From positions 28,011 to 92,010 of the forward strand of contig NZ_FNRL01000027.1 in the NCBI RefSeq assembly GCF_900107795.1: a stretch of DNA of 64,000 nt, written 5' to 3'. Source of the DNA: Chitinophaga terrae (ex Kim and Jung 2007) (GTDB lineage Bacteria; Bacteroidota; Bacteroidia; Chitinophagales; Chitinophagaceae). A model generated the notes under the pieces. The model made no database searches, was not told the origin of the DNA, and saw only the letters and a program-made list of their open reading frames with translations. The translations under genes and the position numbers were made by a program. This document shows positions 54,913 through 63,908 of this stretch, piece by piece (position 1 is the first letter of the stretch; every line of letters begins with the position of its first letter).

Positions 54913-56338
54913 GAGAAATAAAAAGATACTGGCGGCAGCGGGCGTCCTCCTGTTGGGCCTCGCAGCCTGCCGTATACCTGCCGCGATAGAGAAGCCGGTG
55001 CAGCACAACCTGCCGGCTTCCTATAACGGATCGCAGGACAGTACAAACATCGCAGCATTTTCATGGAGAACCTGGTTTAAAGACCCGATGCTGGTAACGC
55101 TTATCGATAGTGCGCTCAGCAACAACCAGGAACTGAATATAGTGCTGCAGGAGATTGAGATCAGCAGGAATGAGATCAGGGCCCGCAAAGGGGAATACCT
55201 GCCGTTCGTAGGATTGAAAGCCGGGGCGGGATTGGAGAAAGTAGGACGTTATACCAGCCAGGGCGCAGGAGATGCGACAACGGAAATTGAACCGGGAAAG
55301 GAAATGCCCGATCCACTGCCCGACTTCCTGGTTGGCGCTTACGCTACCTGGGAAGCCGATATCTGGCATAAACTGCATAATGCAAGTAAAGCGGCAGTAG
55401 CCAGGTACCTGTCTACCATTGAAGGAAAAAACTTCGTGGTAACTACCCTGATCGCGGAAATAGCCAACTCCTATTACGAACTGCTGGCATTGGACAAGCA
55501 GCTGGAGATCATCAACCAGAATATCGTTATTCAAAACAATGCGCTGGAAATCGTAAAAGTACAGAAAGATGCCACCAGGGTAACGGAGCTGGCAGTACGA
55601 AAATTTGAAGCGGAAGTATTGAAAACAAAAAGCCTGCAATATGATATACAGCAGCGGATCACGGAAACAGAGAACAGGATCAGTTTCCTGACAGGGCATT
55701 TCAACGGGCATATTCCCCGGAAGGCGGAAACCTTCGACCAGGAATTACCGGCCGTTATCCAGGCGGGCATACCTGCACAGTTGTTGAATAACCGGCCGGA
55801 TATCAGGCAGGCTGAGCTGGCGTTAAAGGCTGCCAAGCTGGATGTAAAAGTGGCCAGGGCGCAATTCTATCCTTCTCTTGGCTTCTCCGCCGGGGTTGGA
55901 TACAATGCCTTTAGCCCCGCTTACCTGTTCAGAACGCCGGCTTCTCTCCTGTATTCGATCGGCGGAGAATTGGCGGCGCCGCTGGTGAACAGGAATGCCA
56001 TCAAGGCAGCTTACAATAGCGCTAATGCCAAACAGGTACAGGCAGTTTACAGCTATGAGCAAACCGTTTTGCATGCCTACATAGAAGTAGCCAACCAACT
56101 CGCCAATATCGGCAACCTGGATAAAAGCTATACATTAAAACATCAGCAAGTGGATAAGCTGGTACAGTCGATCGACATTTCGAACGACCTGTTTGCCGCA
56201 GCCAGGGCCGATTACATGGAAGTATTGCTTACACAGCGGGATGCGCTGGAATCTAAAATGGAACTGGTCGAAACCCGTAAACAGCAGTGGAATGCAATGA
56301 TCAATATATACCAGGCGCTTGGCGGCGGCTGGAACTAG
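54905..56338 (+). CDS. TolC-like outer-membrane efflux lipoprotein (NodT family)
   Basis: A 477-residue lipoprotein (MCKRNKKILAAAGVLLLGLA followed by ACRIPAAIEKP; lipobox AAC). It has the two repeated helix-barrel halves of outer-membrane factors: SALSNNQELNIVLQEIEISR NEIRARKGEYLPFVGLKAGA and LLNNRPDIRQAELALKAAKL DVKVARAQFYPSLGFSAGVG. It forms the exit channel through the outer membrane for the adaptor and pump just upstream. Translation is coupled to the pump by an 8-base overlap. It is the last gene of the operon. Confidence 0.94.
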   Translation: MCKRNKKILAAAGVLLLGLAACRIPAAIEKPVQHNLPASYNGSQDSTNIAAFSWRTWFKDPMLVTLIDSALSNNQELNIVLQEIEISRNEIRARKGEYLPFVGLKAGAGLEKVGRYTSQGAGDATTEIEPGKEMPDPLPDFLVGAYATWEADIWHKLHNASKAAVARYLSTIEGKNFVVTTLIAEIANSYYELLALDKQLEIINQNIVIQNNALEIVKVQKDATRVTELAVRKFEAEVLKTKSLQYDIQQRITETENRISFLTGHFNGHIPRKAETFDQELPAVIQAGIPAQLLNNRPDIRQAELALKAAKLDVKVARAQFYPSLGFSAGVGYNAFSPAYLFRTPASLLYSIGGELAAPLVNRNAIKAAYNSANAKQVQAVYSYEQTVLHAYIEVANQLANIGNLDKSYTLKHQQVDKLVQSIDISNDLFAAARADYMEVLLTQRDALESKMELVETRKQQWNAMINIYQALGGGWN

Positions 56339-56350
56339 ACCTGCAAACTG

Positions 56351-56434
56351 GGAGGGCTGCATCAAAAGTAACCGGGCTATAGGAAGATGAAATGAAAATT
56401 TCCATAGTCCAGGTTCCCCTTGATACAGCCCTCC
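56351..56434. repeat. Long imperfect inverted repeat between convergent genes
   Basis: The left arm (from GGAGGGCTGCATCAA at 56351) pairs with the right arm (TTGATACAGCCCTCC ending at 56434), and the inner parts CCGGGCTATAGGA and TCCATAGTCCAGG pair less well. The arms are about 33 bases with a ~17-base loop. It is placed to terminate both the efflux operon and the T9SS gene. It lacks a T-run, so a small mobile repeat is also possible. Confidence 0.55.
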
Positions 56435-56439
56435 TTTCA

Positions 56440-57978
56440 TCAGTGTTGTACAAGCAATTTTTCTGTTCTCACATTTCGCCCATCGCTTACCTCCAGGAAG
56501 TATACCCCGTCGGGCAAATTAATTACCGGGATAGTGAATTGTTTACCCTGCTTCCTTACTGTATATCTTACCGCTCCTGCAAGATCAATGATCCTTATGA
56601 AATAGGTGTTGGCGGAAGAAGACAAGGCTTGCGAAGAAGCTGCTGCATATTTAGCATTGGCACCGGAAGTATGCGACGTTGCGTCATTCTCTGTTCCCAG
56701 CACAGTAACCGTTACTTCTGTAGTGGCGGGATTAGGTCCTACCTTCAGCGTACCGGTAGCTGAAACACGGATAGACTGAGGGTACTGCACTATTCCGCAG
56801 GCGTTGCCGGCACGCAGGGTGATCACGCAATAAGCAGGGTTGGAAAATGATCCGTTCACATACCTCGCTCCTATGTTTGCGGGGTTTTGAGTAAAAGTAG
56901 CTTCAGATGAATTACTCCAGGTATAATTCGTAACGCCCCGGGAATTGGGAATTGTAGGATTGGCAGCAATAAGATCTCCTGAATTAAACGGCCATCCATA
57001 GAAATAAGCGTTATACTGCGGTACTACAATGGTTGTAGAAGTACCCGGACCAGCCGACCATTGGGAAGTAGAAATCGAAGTGATAGTTTCCGGAGGCCCT
57101 ACCCATACATTATATTGCGCCACGTCTGCATGGCTGCCATCAGTGAAATTCAACGTCGCTTTAATCCATCCCGCACCGCTTCCATTAGCCGTTACCGTTA
57201 TAGGATAAGCGGTTGGATTAGCAGGCAGGCTAATGTTGGAACTGGCGCTCCATGTTACCGTAAAACTTTCAGGCTGACCGCAGGACAAGGTAAATGTCGC
57301 CCCGGTACTGCATACCAGTTTGGGCCCCGTTATAGAATAGTTAGAACCCTGTATGTTGTTCTGTGCACCGGCATCCGCCGCCTTCCTGTAAAAAGTGACC
57401 AGTCCGGCTACATAGTAAGGACAGTCGGTAAGCGGATGCACAACCAGCTGACCACCGTCCCACTTTGAAATGTACCAGCCCGCACATTGAGGATACTTCA
57501 GGATGCTGGAATTAGGATTGCTGGAGTTGGTGATCCGCACAGCAGAATGTGAAGGATAAGAAGGGCTCCCGTAAATCACCAGTTCTGCGTCTTTCTCGTT
57601 GGTTACCTGAACGTAATAGCCGCTGTTGTAGTAAATCATCGGCGGATCTGTAGCCGCACCTGTACCTGTGGTGACCCATACTGTTTTATCGTTGGCGAAT
57701 GCGAAGGCATGGCAGTTGTAATGACCGTCTGTTGCGGCATCTACAAATGCCTGGGTGCCGGGATGAGAACTTAACCAGGCACCATACGTATCGCCAGGCG
57801 AGTTGCTGTAATAGCCGCAATAAGTATAAGTAGTGCCGTTGCGGGTGAAGGTAAATTGTTTGCCGCCGGAACATGCCTGTGCATAAAGCGATGAGTGGGC
57901 AAGCATTAAAGAACAGAGAAAAATAAGCGCACAGAGCGCCCTGTTTCCGCAGGGAAACCTGAGTAGAATTGTTGCCAT
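56440..57978 (-). CDS. T9SS-exported protein with Cys/His amidase-like N-terminus
   Basis: A 512-residue secreted protein. It has a signal peptide to about residue 34 (LMLAHSSLYAQ). Residues ~35-205 hold GHYNCHAFAFAND (C89), YPSHSAVRI (H144) and a SKWDGGQLVVHPLTDCPYYV segment, which together resemble a papain/NlpC-like Cys-His fold (of the DUF7689 kind). Ig-like beta domains follow (VTWSASSNISLPANPTAYPI, WIKATLNFTDGSHADVAQYN). The last ~90 residues are a type IX secretion sorting domain (KVGPNPATTEVTVTVLG ... LPDGVYFLEVSDGRNVRTEK LLVQH), so it is exported and fixed on the cell surface. Enzymatic activity is inference. Confidence 0.75.
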   Translation of the reverse strand: MATILLRFPCGNRALCALIFLCSLMLAHSSLYAQACSGGKQFTFTRNGTTYTYCGYYSNSPGDTYGAWLSSHPGTQAFVDAATDGHYNCHAFAFANDKTVWVTTGTGAATDPPMIYYNSGYYVQVTNEKDAELVIYGSPSYPSHSAVRITNSSNPNSSILKYPQCAGWYISKWDGGQLVVHPLTDCPYYVAGLVTFYRKAADAGAQNNIQGSNYSITGPKLVCSTGATFTLSCGQPESFTVTWSASSNISLPANPTAYPITVTANGSGAGWIKATLNFTDGSHADVAQYNVWVGPPETITSISTSQWSAGPGTSTTIVVPQYNAYFYGWPFNSGDLIAANPTIPNSRGVTNYTWSNSSEATFTQNPANIGARYVNGSFSNPAYCVITLRAGNACGIVQYPQSIRVSATGTLKVGPNPATTEVTVTVLGTENDATSHTSGANAKYAAASSQALSSSANTYFIRIIDLAGAVRYTVRKQGKQFTIPVINLPDGVYFLEVSDGRNVRTEKLLVQH

Positions 57979-58513
57979 CGTGGAATGTTTTCGAATAAGG
58001 ACAGTATCGTCTTATCCTAAAAATAATCTATTTAAAGCAGAGATCAAATGCAGTACATATTCACAGGATAAGTTGACATCAAAATAAATATCACGCGCCC
58101 TATCCCAGGTCTATCAACTCATTGAATAACACTTTTTATCATTACTAACGTAAACCTATATACGAAATATTTAACCAGGCGACAATAGCAGGCTGAAGCA
58201 AGCCACCATCAACATTTTTTCTTTATATCAAAATAACTATTTACAGATATTTTTTTCTTCATTTTAAAACCAAACCATAGCAGCCGATCGAATATATATC
58301 TTGTCTGTTATCCGACATTAATTCCAAATCAGATTCCGACATCTAATTACCCTAAACTTAAAAGCTGTCCTGATGCAAAGTCGAGCGCGTTAACTGTAAA
58401 GCACCCCTTATACAGTAATTGCAAGGATCCCTCCCTTCGGGCGTCGTTCACCTGTCAGTAATCGTTTTGCTGACACGCGTTCCTATTGTTTTTTCTTACT
58501 CTAAATATCCATT
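57979..58513. other. 535-base gap before the large-protein pair
   Basis: It holds no credible gene. It is AT-rich from ~58020 to 58330 and more mixed after. I found no exact TAnnTTTG on either strand, so promoters for the T9SS gene (minus) and the 58514 gene (plus) are not identified. Confidence 0.4.
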
Positions 58514-61500
58514 ATGATGAACCAATTCAAACAAAGCGCGCGACCCAGGCGGCGCAAAAAAGAACCCGAGTCCCACAAACTCCCTATGGTAATTAAAATG
58601 AGGTTATGGAAGGCGCTTTCCTCCACCGACCAGGATGCCCCGTCCCCTTCGCAGTTATTGTTGATACGGGGGCACGAAAATGACAGCAGTACAGATCAGT
58701 TGTTTATCGACCAGGTTCCGTTGCCTCGTGAGGCGTGGACATTCGACAAACGGGAACGTATTTTAAGCTGGCATCACCTTTATGGCGGCGGGCGACTGTA
58801 CATAGCCTTCGACAGCAACAGCTGCACGGGCGTGGTCAATCCATCTCTCAATATCATCGATCTGCTGAATATGACGCCATACAGGTATGTCGATAACGGC
58901 TGGACAAATGTGGTACAGGATGCAGTGACAGACGACATGGGTATAATCATGAACAGTTTCATTGATCCGACTATGTGGAACCTGCTCTTCCCTGGCCAGG
59001 CCCAACCCGTATTATCAGGCAATCTTGCCAGGATCGCCAATTCACCGGTTCCGGGTGTTTCTGATCCCACAGCCTGGTATACCTCTTTGTCGACTGCCGT
59101 ACTTACCTCGGGTATGGCAAACAGCGACAACAAAAATGCCGTCAACATGAACGGACCAAGAGCTTCCGCATGGCTGCAGTCGGAGGTCAGCACTTCAAAG
59201 GTTTACTATTATCACGCGCAGCAACTCTTCGCTGATCAATGGAATTATTTCAATAATAGTTTTCCCTTGTTCCTGCAAGACCAGATAGATAATGCAGAAG
59301 CTTATAATGTAGAAATAGACGAACAGACGGAGATCAGCAAAAATGATATACTGGCTAATGTAAGCACGAATGGAGCCAGTGATCCCAAGCTGATACCTGA
59401 CCTGATCGCCAACCTGGAGGAAATGGGCCAGTACGCAAAAGACAATAAACTGTACTGGGCGTTTGCTACATACACCTATGTCACCTCTGCAACTATGTTC
59501 TCGAATGTACAATTGCAACTGTCGAGACATACCGGCAACACTGAAGGCTCTACATTGTCGCGCTGGTTCCAGCAATACTCAACGGTGCTGACAGCGTTAG
59601 ATCCTTCCGGTTACTTCGCACAAAAATTCAATGCAGACTTCAATCTGTATCTCTCGACCAACATTATGCCTACGCTGTATGGGTTTAATGGAGACGCAAT
59701 GGATTTTGACCTGATAAGGGACTACCTGCAAACGTTTGTGGACGAAAACATCAACAACGAAGACGCGCAGATACAAAAAGCGGCAGCAGAGATCCAGGCG
59801 ATCATCGACGGGGAGAACGGAATGGAGATCCTGCGGGAAAGTATTGCAGTGATACAGGAAGCCGCGGATATAATAGACGATGTAATGGCGCTCCCATATG
59901 TGACCCAGTATTTCATTAAGTGGGCGGAGAATAAGTTCCCAAGCTGGACTTTTACCGCTGCCAATATGCTTGGAGGATTATTGGTCATGGGAATGGCATC
60001 GATGGGTGCATTTGCTATGTACTATGATTTCACTAATTGGAAAAACCTTTCTACGGAGGAAAGGGCGGAACTGGTAACCAATGTTGCACAAATGGGATTG
60101 CAGATCGCAGGCTCCATTGCCAAAAGAGGCGTAAGGGCATGGCTGGTTGCAACAGCCGATGGTTTGGCGCCCGGACAGCGTGTAGCCGCAACGTTTAATG
60201 TATTATGGAACGGTAAAACAAACTGGAAATTTCTTGGCGATTCAGAGATACTGGACGACGCACTGTTGAATACGGGTAGTAAAGCGGCTAAATGGGTAGC
60301 GTCGTCAGAAACCGGTCTCCTGGAAACACTGGCAGAAGATGGAAGCCTGACGGTCGACAATGTGCTGGAAGTAGCCAGCAGCTTCGGGGAGGACGATAGC
60401 TGGATTGTGACCATATTTGGCAAGAACCTGGATACTTTTATCGCCACACGTATTTGCTCCGTATTTATTATTGCGGGTATGGGCTATACGATTTACGCGA
60501 TTGCAACCGGCGATTCTGGTATAGAACTGGGAGCAGATATAGCCAGCCTGGTAAGCGGTGCTTTGTCGTTACTGGCTATCGCCGGCGAATGGGCGGTAAG
60601 CGAGGCGCTGATCGACTCCGCCGGTTGGCTGGCCGCCTTCTGCACGGTTGCCGGACCACTGGCTATTGTTGCTGCATTGGCTGGACTAGCGCTCATGCTC
60701 TGGAATGTTTTCAGGAAGAAACCTGACCCCGTAGCGGAATTTGTTAACCAATATGTAAAACAGGCAGGGTTCTATGTAACGTCTAAAGACTCGGCTATTG
60801 ATTATGTGACGCTGTATAAAGCAACCGACCAGAATAACCTTATGATGGTTGGCTTTACGCTGGGAACCGGAGCTCAATGCCTTTGCGCGAACAATGACGG
60901 CAGCATCGGCCTTGGAAGCACCGACTATATGCCTGCATACGTATGGCTGGTAAAAACAGACGGAGTGGGACTTTCACAGATCTTCGCAGTAGTACAGCCA
61001 GCAGGTACCACCGGCACCGTTCAGCTCTTGCTAAGCCTGATGAAAGACAACACTATCAGCTTCCAGCCTGTTACCAACAAGCCTGGCGACAAAAACGATG
61101 TGGTTACCCAAAGCTGGTATACTACGCCGACCAGTAATGCAGTACTAGCCAATGATGGCGCTAACCTGCAAAGCCTGTCGCTGCAGTTTCAGCCGGTGAT
61201 ACCACACGACGGGACCTACGACCCCGAGTATGCACAGGGATACATGGTACAGACAACTACGGGCGTAGCTTACAGCCTTAACGGCCCGGGTACTTCTTTT
61301 CAACTGACCATGTCGGCAGTTGCGCCTAACTACATGCAAATGGTTAACCTGAATTTCAAACAGAACACTATACCCAGTGAACTGCAAAAATGGGGGCCGA
61401 CCTTTGGGCTGTTTCCAAGCACCCCGCTTACTTTCGCATTGAATAATCAACTACCCGACTTCCTGACATTCAACACAGGAAGCGGCGAAATCCAGCCTAA

Positions 61501-61630
61501 CGGGCAGGAAGCTATGTCGGTGCTGCGGATAGACGAAACTATGACAGCATCAAATGCAAAAGGAAGCGCAAACGCAACTTTCACTATCAATGTAGCCCCC
61601 GTTGGCGCTGCACAATTAGAATTAGCTTAA
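58514..61630 (+). CDS. Large protein with central hydrophobic segments and Ig-like tail, unknown system
   Basis: A 1038-residue protein with no signal peptide and a basic start (RPRRRKKEPE). Residues ~45-110 form a beta-rich N-terminal domain (LLIRGHENDSSTDQLFIDQV PLPREAW ... LYGGGRLYIAFDS). A long helical region follows (~180-470). Hydrophobic segments lie near 479-505 (AANMLGGLLVMGMASMGAFA), 646-666, 671-697 and 706-733 (TVAGPLAIVAALAGLALMLW). Then comes a beta domain, and a C-terminal He_PIG-like Ig fold (~975-1033; LPDFLTFNTGSGEIQPNG). The mixture of helices, Gly/Ala-rich hydrophobic stretches and beta ends recalls pore-forming or polymorphic toxins, but I recognise no family. It is followed 67 bases later by the Hint-domain gene, on the same strand. 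Confidence 0.6.
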   Translation: MMNQFKQSARPRRRKKEPESHKLPMVIKMRLWKALSSTDQDAPSPSQLLLIRGHENDSSTDQLFIDQVPLPREAWTFDKRERILSWHHLYGGGRLYIAFDSNSCTGVVNPSLNIIDLLNMTPYRYVDNGWTNVVQDAVTDDMGIIMNSFIDPTMWNLLFPGQAQPVLSGNLARIANSPVPGVSDPTAWYTSLSTAVLTSGMANSDNKNAVNMNGPRASAWLQSEVSTSKVYYYHAQQLFADQWNYFNNSFPLFLQDQIDNAEAYNVEIDEQTEISKNDILANVSTNGASDPKLIPDLIANLEEMGQYAKDNKLYWAFATYTYVTSATMFSNVQLQLSRHTGNTEGSTLSRWFQQYSTVLTALDPSGYFAQKFNADFNLYLSTNIMPTLYGFNGDAMDFDLIRDYLQTFVDENINNEDAQIQKAAAEIQAIIDGENGMEILRESIAVIQEAADIIDDVMALPYVTQYFIKWAENKFPSWTFTAANMLGGLLVMGMASMGAFAMYYDFTNWKNLSTEERAELVTNVAQMGLQIAGSIAKRGVRAWLVATADGLAPGQRVAATFNVLWNGKTNWKFLGDSEILDDALLNTGSKAAKWVASSETGLLETLAEDGSLTVDNVLEVASSFGEDDSWIVTIFGKNLDTFIATRICSVFIIAGMGYTIYAIATGDSGIELGADIASLVSGALSLLAIAGEWAVSEALIDSAGWLAAFCTVAGPLAIVAALAGLALMLWNVFRKKPDPVAEFVNQYVKQAGFYVTSKDSAIDYVTLYKATDQNNLMMVGFTLGTGAQCLCANNDGSIGLGSTDYMPAYVWLVKTDGVGLSQIFAVVQPAGTTGTVQLLLSLMKDNTISFQPVTNKPGDKNDVVTQSWYTTPTSNAVLANDGANLQSLSLQFQPVIPHDGTYDPEYAQGYMVQTTTGVAYSLNGPGTSFQLTMSAVAPNYMQMVNLNFKQNTIPSELQKWGPTFGLFPSTPLTFALNNQLPDFLTFNTGSGEIQPNGQEAMSVLRIDETMTASNAKGSANATFTINVAPVGAAQLELA

Positions 61631-61697
61631 TGTACAAGATCACAGGAGGGGAAAGAAGAATGTTTCTTTCCCATCCTGCTTCAATAAAACTATACTC

Positions 61698-63869
61698 ATG
61701 GCAGATTATCCTTCCCTGCAAAGCGAGTTGGTAAACGACCTTACCAATCGTATTGACGCAAACAAACAATATAACGATAACACCAGGAGGTTGCTGATCA
61801 TCCTGGTAGAAGCGCTTCCTGCCTATTCCAATTCAGGAGTGATGGAAGCTATGTATGCAACGCTGGCTAACATACTAGGCGCCTGTTTACACAACAACAA
61901 GATCATTCAGCAGCCCAGTGAACCAAGTGCAGGATGCACCGCCGCCTACGAATACTCGGGTCCCTACAACGGGTACCAGGATGCATTCTTTAACGGCGTA
62001 GTATTGTCAAAAGCCGGCCGTACGGCCTTTGACATGGTTTATGCAGTGAACAACGATTTCAACACCAATTGGTGGGGAAATTTCGCGGTGCCGGTACTTA
62101 CAGACGCTATCCTGAAAAGCGGCGTAGGCATAGTACTGGATGAATCGAAACTGACAGATGACCTGTCGAATATCAACAGCAGCTATTTCCAGGCGCTGGC
62201 GGCCACCTACCTTGCCGTTTACCAAACGGCCTATTCTCCTACTGCCAATGCGTGGACTAACCTGATGAATGGCTGCAATCCCAACGACGCCTGGAACCTC
62301 TTGCTGGATATTATCACAGATCCCGGCTTCATCACCAACATTAATGTCAGCATCACGAAAGGCGGAGATAATGGTACTGCCACTACCTGGTTCCTTTTTA
62401 ATATCTGGATCACTTTCAGATCATTGCTGGCTGCCGGAGATGTTAACGGCGTTATTTCCCAGTGTATGAACAAAGGTATGCAGGTGCCGTATGTTGTTCA
62501 ACCATATAACTGGTGGAACGGCAGATACACAACCTGGTTTGGAATGATCACAGGAACGGTGTTACAGCCCTCGGCAGCGGAGATCATCAGCGCCGGATTC
62601 CCCCAGAAGGAAACCGTTTATTGCTTTATGGGGCCTATCACGGGCAGCATTTATGTTTCGGAGCCTAATGGCTACTGTAAAAGCCTTTGCCTGTGGGGAT
62701 CGTTGAACTGGTACAAACCATCCAGCGGTAGTTGCTTTGGAAAAGATACGATGGTACTCATGGCCGACGGATCTGCCGGGCCTATATCCGGTATTGTAAT
62801 TGGCGACCAGGTACAAACCAATCTCGGCCCCCGGAAAGTTGTATTGGTAGAAACGCCCGCCAGGAACGGCCGGCCCCTGTACCAGGTCAACGACCAGGCC
62901 TTGTTTGCAACCGACGCGCATCCGTTCAGGGGCACAGGTTCACCGGCGCATTATTCCATTGCCCCATGGTCTACTGCTCATTATGTGCCAACACTAATTG
63001 CAGGAGGTATCGGCAAACTAACCAGGGGAGTACAACTATCCGCATATCAGTCCGACGTTGCAGTTGCTTCTGTTACATCCCATGAAGCGGGGAAGAAAGA
63101 AGAACTGGTATATGATCTTATCCTGGAGAACTGGGAGAAAGACCAGCTTACCTGGTATGTAGGAGGACCGGATACTTATTTCTGCACGGTTTCTGAAACA
63201 TCGGACCCCCGGTATGATATCAGGACTACGGCCGGTATCCTAGCCGCTATGAATGTAGCTGTGGATGCAAGTCGGAACTTCGTACAGGCGCCTGCAACAC
63301 AACTTCCTGCCATTGTTTATTCCATGCCCCTGGAAGCGCTTCACCACAGGGCGTTACGGCGGGTTAAAACCTCGGGAGGCAAAGGACTCAGGCGGCTTCC
63401 TATCCCCGGGCCGGAGTATTACCTGCGCGATGGAAAATGGGACCCGCATGCCTCAATAATGGAACAGGTGCTCGTTCAGCGGTTGGGCCTTGCATTGAGA
63501 AGGGAATCGGCCGGGGGCTGGCGGCCAGCGGGGTATCACCCGCATGGTAAAAGGTTGGCGCTGATGCTTCATGATATTATCGTGGCAGGCGAACATCCTT
63601 TGCCGGCGGAGCAACCAATAGCGCTTCATCTTTCCTGGCATCAGCAGTATGCACAATATGCGCAGCAACAAACGCTGCTGCTTCCCGGAACCACTGCCAA
63701 ACAGTATTTCAGGGAGGTAGTGTCTATAACGGAGGTCAATGGGCCAGTTAATTCGGTTTTATTTGCCAATTATTTCGGAGGTCACTGGGCCAAAAAATCT
63801 CCTGAATTTCGGAGGTCGTTGGGCCATTCTTATTTAGAAAACGGAGGTCACTGGGCCACTTTCCATTAA
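61698..63869 (+). CDS. Hint-domain protein, 3' end replaced by IS21-like element
   Basis: The 723-codon frame has an N-terminal helical part (~1-110), then a Trp/Asn-rich central domain (~110-340) unlike anything I know. A Hint (hedgehog/intein) domain follows: GSCFGKDTMVLMADGSAGPI with its nucleophile Cys C346, GIVIGDQVQTNLG, LFATDAHPF with H408, and a late VYDLILENWEKDQLTWYVGG block. The usual final His-Asn of splicing inteins is not seen. About 165 residues follow the Hint domain (SMPLEALHHRALRRVKTSGG ... LHDIIVAGEHPLPAEQPIAL). From base 63721 (about residue 675) the frame is read from the insertion element, so the native end is lost. It has no signal peptide. It is probably co-expressed with 58514-61630. 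Confidence 0.6.
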   Translation: MADYPSLQSELVNDLTNRIDANKQYNDNTRRLLIILVEALPAYSNSGVMEAMYATLANILGACLHNNKIIQQPSEPSAGCTAAYEYSGPYNGYQDAFFNGVVLSKAGRTAFDMVYAVNNDFNTNWWGNFAVPVLTDAILKSGVGIVLDESKLTDDLSNINSSYFQALAATYLAVYQTAYSPTANAWTNLMNGCNPNDAWNLLLDIITDPGFITNINVSITKGGDNGTATTWFLFNIWITFRSLLAAGDVNGVISQCMNKGMQVPYVVQPYNWWNGRYTTWFGMITGTVLQPSAAEIISAGFPQKETVYCFMGPITGSIYVSEPNGYCKSLCLWGSLNWYKPSSGSCFGKDTMVLMADGSAGPISGIVIGDQVQTNLGPRKVVLVETPARNGRPLYQVNDQALFATDAHPFRGTGSPAHYSIAPWSTAHYVPTLIAGGIGKLTRGVQLSAYQSDVAVASVTSHEAGKKEELVYDLILENWEKDQLTWYVGGPDTYFCTVSETSDPRYDIRTTAGILAAMNVAVDASRNFVQAPATQLPAIVYSMPLEALHHRALRRVKTSGGKGLRRLPIPGPEYYLRDGKWDPHASIMEQVLVQRLGLALRRESAGGWRPAGYHPHGKRLALMLHDIIVAGEHPLPAEQPIALHLSWHQQYAQYAQQQTLLLPGTTAKQYFREVVSITEVNGPVNSVLFANYFGGHWAKKSPEFRRSLGHSYLENGGHWATFH
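63730..63858 (+). repeat. Four direct repeats at the IS21-like left end
   Basis: 17-base copies at 63730-63746 (CGGAGGTCAATGGGCCA), 63776-63792 (CGGAGGTCACTGGGCCA), 63810-63826 (CGGAGGTCGTTGGGCCA) and 63842-63858 (CGGAGGTCACTGGGCCA). Start-to-start spacings are 46, 34 and 32 bases. They are likely transposase-binding sites. Confidence 0.85.
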
Positions 63870-63908
63870 ACTGCTTAAGTTGCTGTTGTATAAACATATC
63901 ACAACAGC

